A DNA stretch of 13,874 nt. It comes from AV133 sp035567015. Its GTDB lineage: Bacteria > Verrucomicrobiota > Verrucomicrobiia > Chthoniobacterales > UBA10450. The notes below the pieces were generated by a model. It worked only from the letters and a program-made list of their open reading frames with translations, searched no databases and was not told the origin of the DNA. Location of the stretch: assembly GCA_035567015.1 (NCBI GenBank), contig DATMPQ010000037.1, positions 1-13,874 on the forward strand, in the 5' to 3' direction. The position numbers were made by a program, and so were the translations under genes. Position 1 is the first letter of the stretch. Each line of letters starts with the position of its first letter. This document shows, piece by piece, positions 12,939 to 13,874 of the stretch.

Positions 12939-13874
12939 TCACTGGAGCGGTGGCCGGGGATAATCTAATGAGCTTTTCTCGGCGGCTCCGATACTTACGT
13001 GTCCTGCGGGGCGGGCTCGTCCAAAGAAATCGTCGTTGACGCCGGGTAGTACTTGCCCTGCGCCCAGTGCCGGGCTGCCTTCCAGGAGGCGGAAATCGCC
13101 CATTGTTGGCATGGCGAAGCGCGGGTCGCCTTCGCGCGAGTGCGTATCCTGATTGCTCACGCGTTGCCACTCCGCGACGGAGAAGGCTGTCGCTCCGGCC
13201 CAACCATTTTTAGCAACAATCGCTCCAACCGCGAGGAGAAGGTTATGGTCGGATGAATTTCCGGACGTATCCGGGTCGATGCCATTTTTGCGCAAGATCA
13301 GCTGAGGGCCTTTATTATAGACACTGATGTTGTTCAGCACCCGGCAATCATGAGTGGAGATGCGACCACCGGCCACCTGTCGCAAAGGTCCTTCGACAGT
13401 TATGCCGCCGCCTTCGTTGAGGTAACAGGTGTTGTTGTACACGCGTGATCCGGGCGCTGACGAAATAAAAATTCCGAGACCTCCTCCGCCTTGATAAATG
13501 AGCGTCGATTGTGTCCTGTCATTGAGTTTCCGCCCGAGGAAAAGGTTATGCTGGCCCCGCTTCTCCGCTTCTGGATCGGGTATCAGGTAATCGGCCGCGA
13601 GTGAGTTGCGGTTGGCTGTGCAAATATTGTTCAGTACCAGGTTGCCGGCGGAAATTTCGACCATGATCCCCGCGCCCTCATTATCGTGGCAGAAATTTCG
13701 TTCTATCCGATTGTCATCGCAACTCCCATCTAACCAGAGACCGGGCCCGATGTTGTAGGCAAACTCGTTTCCAATGATGCGCCCCTTATTGAATTTTGGA
13801 ATTAGCTTTGCTCCGCCGCAGTGCCAGCTCGGGTCATATCTATCGATATTGTTGTAAATGACGCGACATGCCTC
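12939..13874 (-). CDS. Right-handed parallel beta-helix protein, C-terminal 311 residues (start outside window)
   Basis: The frame is open to the right window edge (it reads EACRVIYNNIDRYD there), so the gene begins outside; the ATG at 13664 is internal. The repeating pattern is that of pectate-lyase/NosD-like beta-helices: short strands around N-x-I/N-x-C turns roughly every 20-25 residues (RIIGNEFAYNIGPGLWLDG, NRIERNFCHDNEGAGIMVE, LVLNNICTANR, RVYNNTCYLNEGGGITVEG, RVLNNISVYNKG). The tail LLEGSPALGAG, then DDFFGRARPAGHVSIGAAE, resembles the L-x-x-x-SPAI-x-x-G ... DxxGxxRxxGxxxDIGAxE ending common on secreted beta-helix proteins. Such proteins include polysaccharide lyases and uronate C5-epimerases, so a role in modifying or trimming the exported polymer is possible. 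No catalytic residues can be assigned. A signal peptide, if present, lies outside the window. Confidence 0.85.
   Translation of the reverse strand, partial: EACRVIYNNIDRYDPSWHCGGAKLIPKFNKGRIIGNEFAYNIGPGLWLDGSCDDNRIERNFCHDNEGAGIMVEISAGNLVLNNICTANRNSLAADYLIPDPEAEKRGQHNLFLGRKLNDRTQSTLIYQGGGGLGIFISSAPGSRVYNNTCYLNEGGGITVEGPLRQVAGGRISTHDCRVLNNISVYNKGPQLILRKNGIDPDTSGNSSDHNLLLAVGAIVAKNGWAGATAFSVAEWQRVSNQDTHSREGDPRFAMPTMGDFRLLEGSPALGAGQVLPGVNDDFFGRARPAGHVSIGAAEKSSLDYPRPPLQ

Noticed and set aside
12930..12951. Inverted repeat ACCGCT...AGCGGT at the end of the beta-helix gene as a possible terminator.
   Set aside because: The stem is only 6 bp with a 10-base loop, it overlaps the stop codon, and no T-run follows on the minus strand.
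1..13874. Searched for CRISPR arrays, tRNA genes, insertion sequences with terminal inverted repeats and phage-type attachment sites.
   Set aside because: No short regularly spaced repeats, cloverleaf-like segments, transposase motifs or matched terminal repeats were recognised by reading.

Overview
The window is a stretch of a bacterial surface-polysaccharide (capsule, exopolysaccharide or O-antigen type) biosynthesis locus. Gene content, long bacterial reading frames, several GTG starts and a G+C content in the mid-to-high 50s across most genes fit a Gram-negative-type environmental bacterium. The mix of an AsnB-like amidotransferase, UDP-galactopyranose mutase (UGM), FkbM methyltransferases, a family 61 glycosyltransferase and a beta-helix protein ending in a 'GRARPAGHVSIGAAE'-like tail recalls Verrucomicrobiota/Planctomycetota soil genomes. 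That assignment is an inference from gene style, not something the sequence proves.

Layout: (1) positions 1-2364, plus strand: the C-terminal half of a GT4 glycosyltransferase, then a complete AsnB-like amidotransferase 2 bp downstream. (2) 5362 down to 2356, minus strand: a Wzy/O-antigen ligase-like membrane polymerase, a UGM gene collapsed to its two ends, a GT2 glycosyltransferase, then a chimeric scar joining the start of a GT4 gene to the end of a SAM methyltransferase. (3) 5363-5990: no intact gene, but a frameshifted piece of an NAD-dependent sugar epimerase on the plus strand. (4) 5991-7181, plus strand: an AT-richer GT61 (DUF563) glycosyltransferase with a very strong ribosome binding site. 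(5) 7182-7394: a 45-codon remnant of the DnaJ J-domain on the minus strand. (6) 10670 down to 7395, minus strand: a Wzx-like flippase, an FkbM methyltransferase and a GT2 glycosyltransferase, closely spaced as one operon. (7) 10671-11684: a UGM tail remnant, then a second FkbM methyltransferase on the plus strand. (8) 12772 down to 11663: the intact UGM gene (glf). (9) 12777-12899: a 40-codon ORF. (10) 13874 down to 12939: a parallel beta-helix protein whose start lies beyond the window.

How the genes fit together: UGM would supply UDP-galactofuranose. The GT4, GT2 and GT61 enzymes would build the repeat unit, FkbM enzymes would methylate it, and the AsnB-like enzyme may amidate an acidic sugar or aminoacyl group. 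The flippase would export lipid-linked units and the Wzy-like protein would polymerise or ligate them. The beta-helix protein may modify or bind the polymer outside the cytoplasm.

The most notable feature is how mosaic the locus is. Four of its five strand switches carry a recognisable gene scar, and UGM-derived sequence occurs three times. Two of the UGM copies form a roughly 103-bp, about 82% identical direct repeat that brackets the plus-strand FkbM gene. I found no CRISPR array, RNA gene, transposase or convincing terminator.
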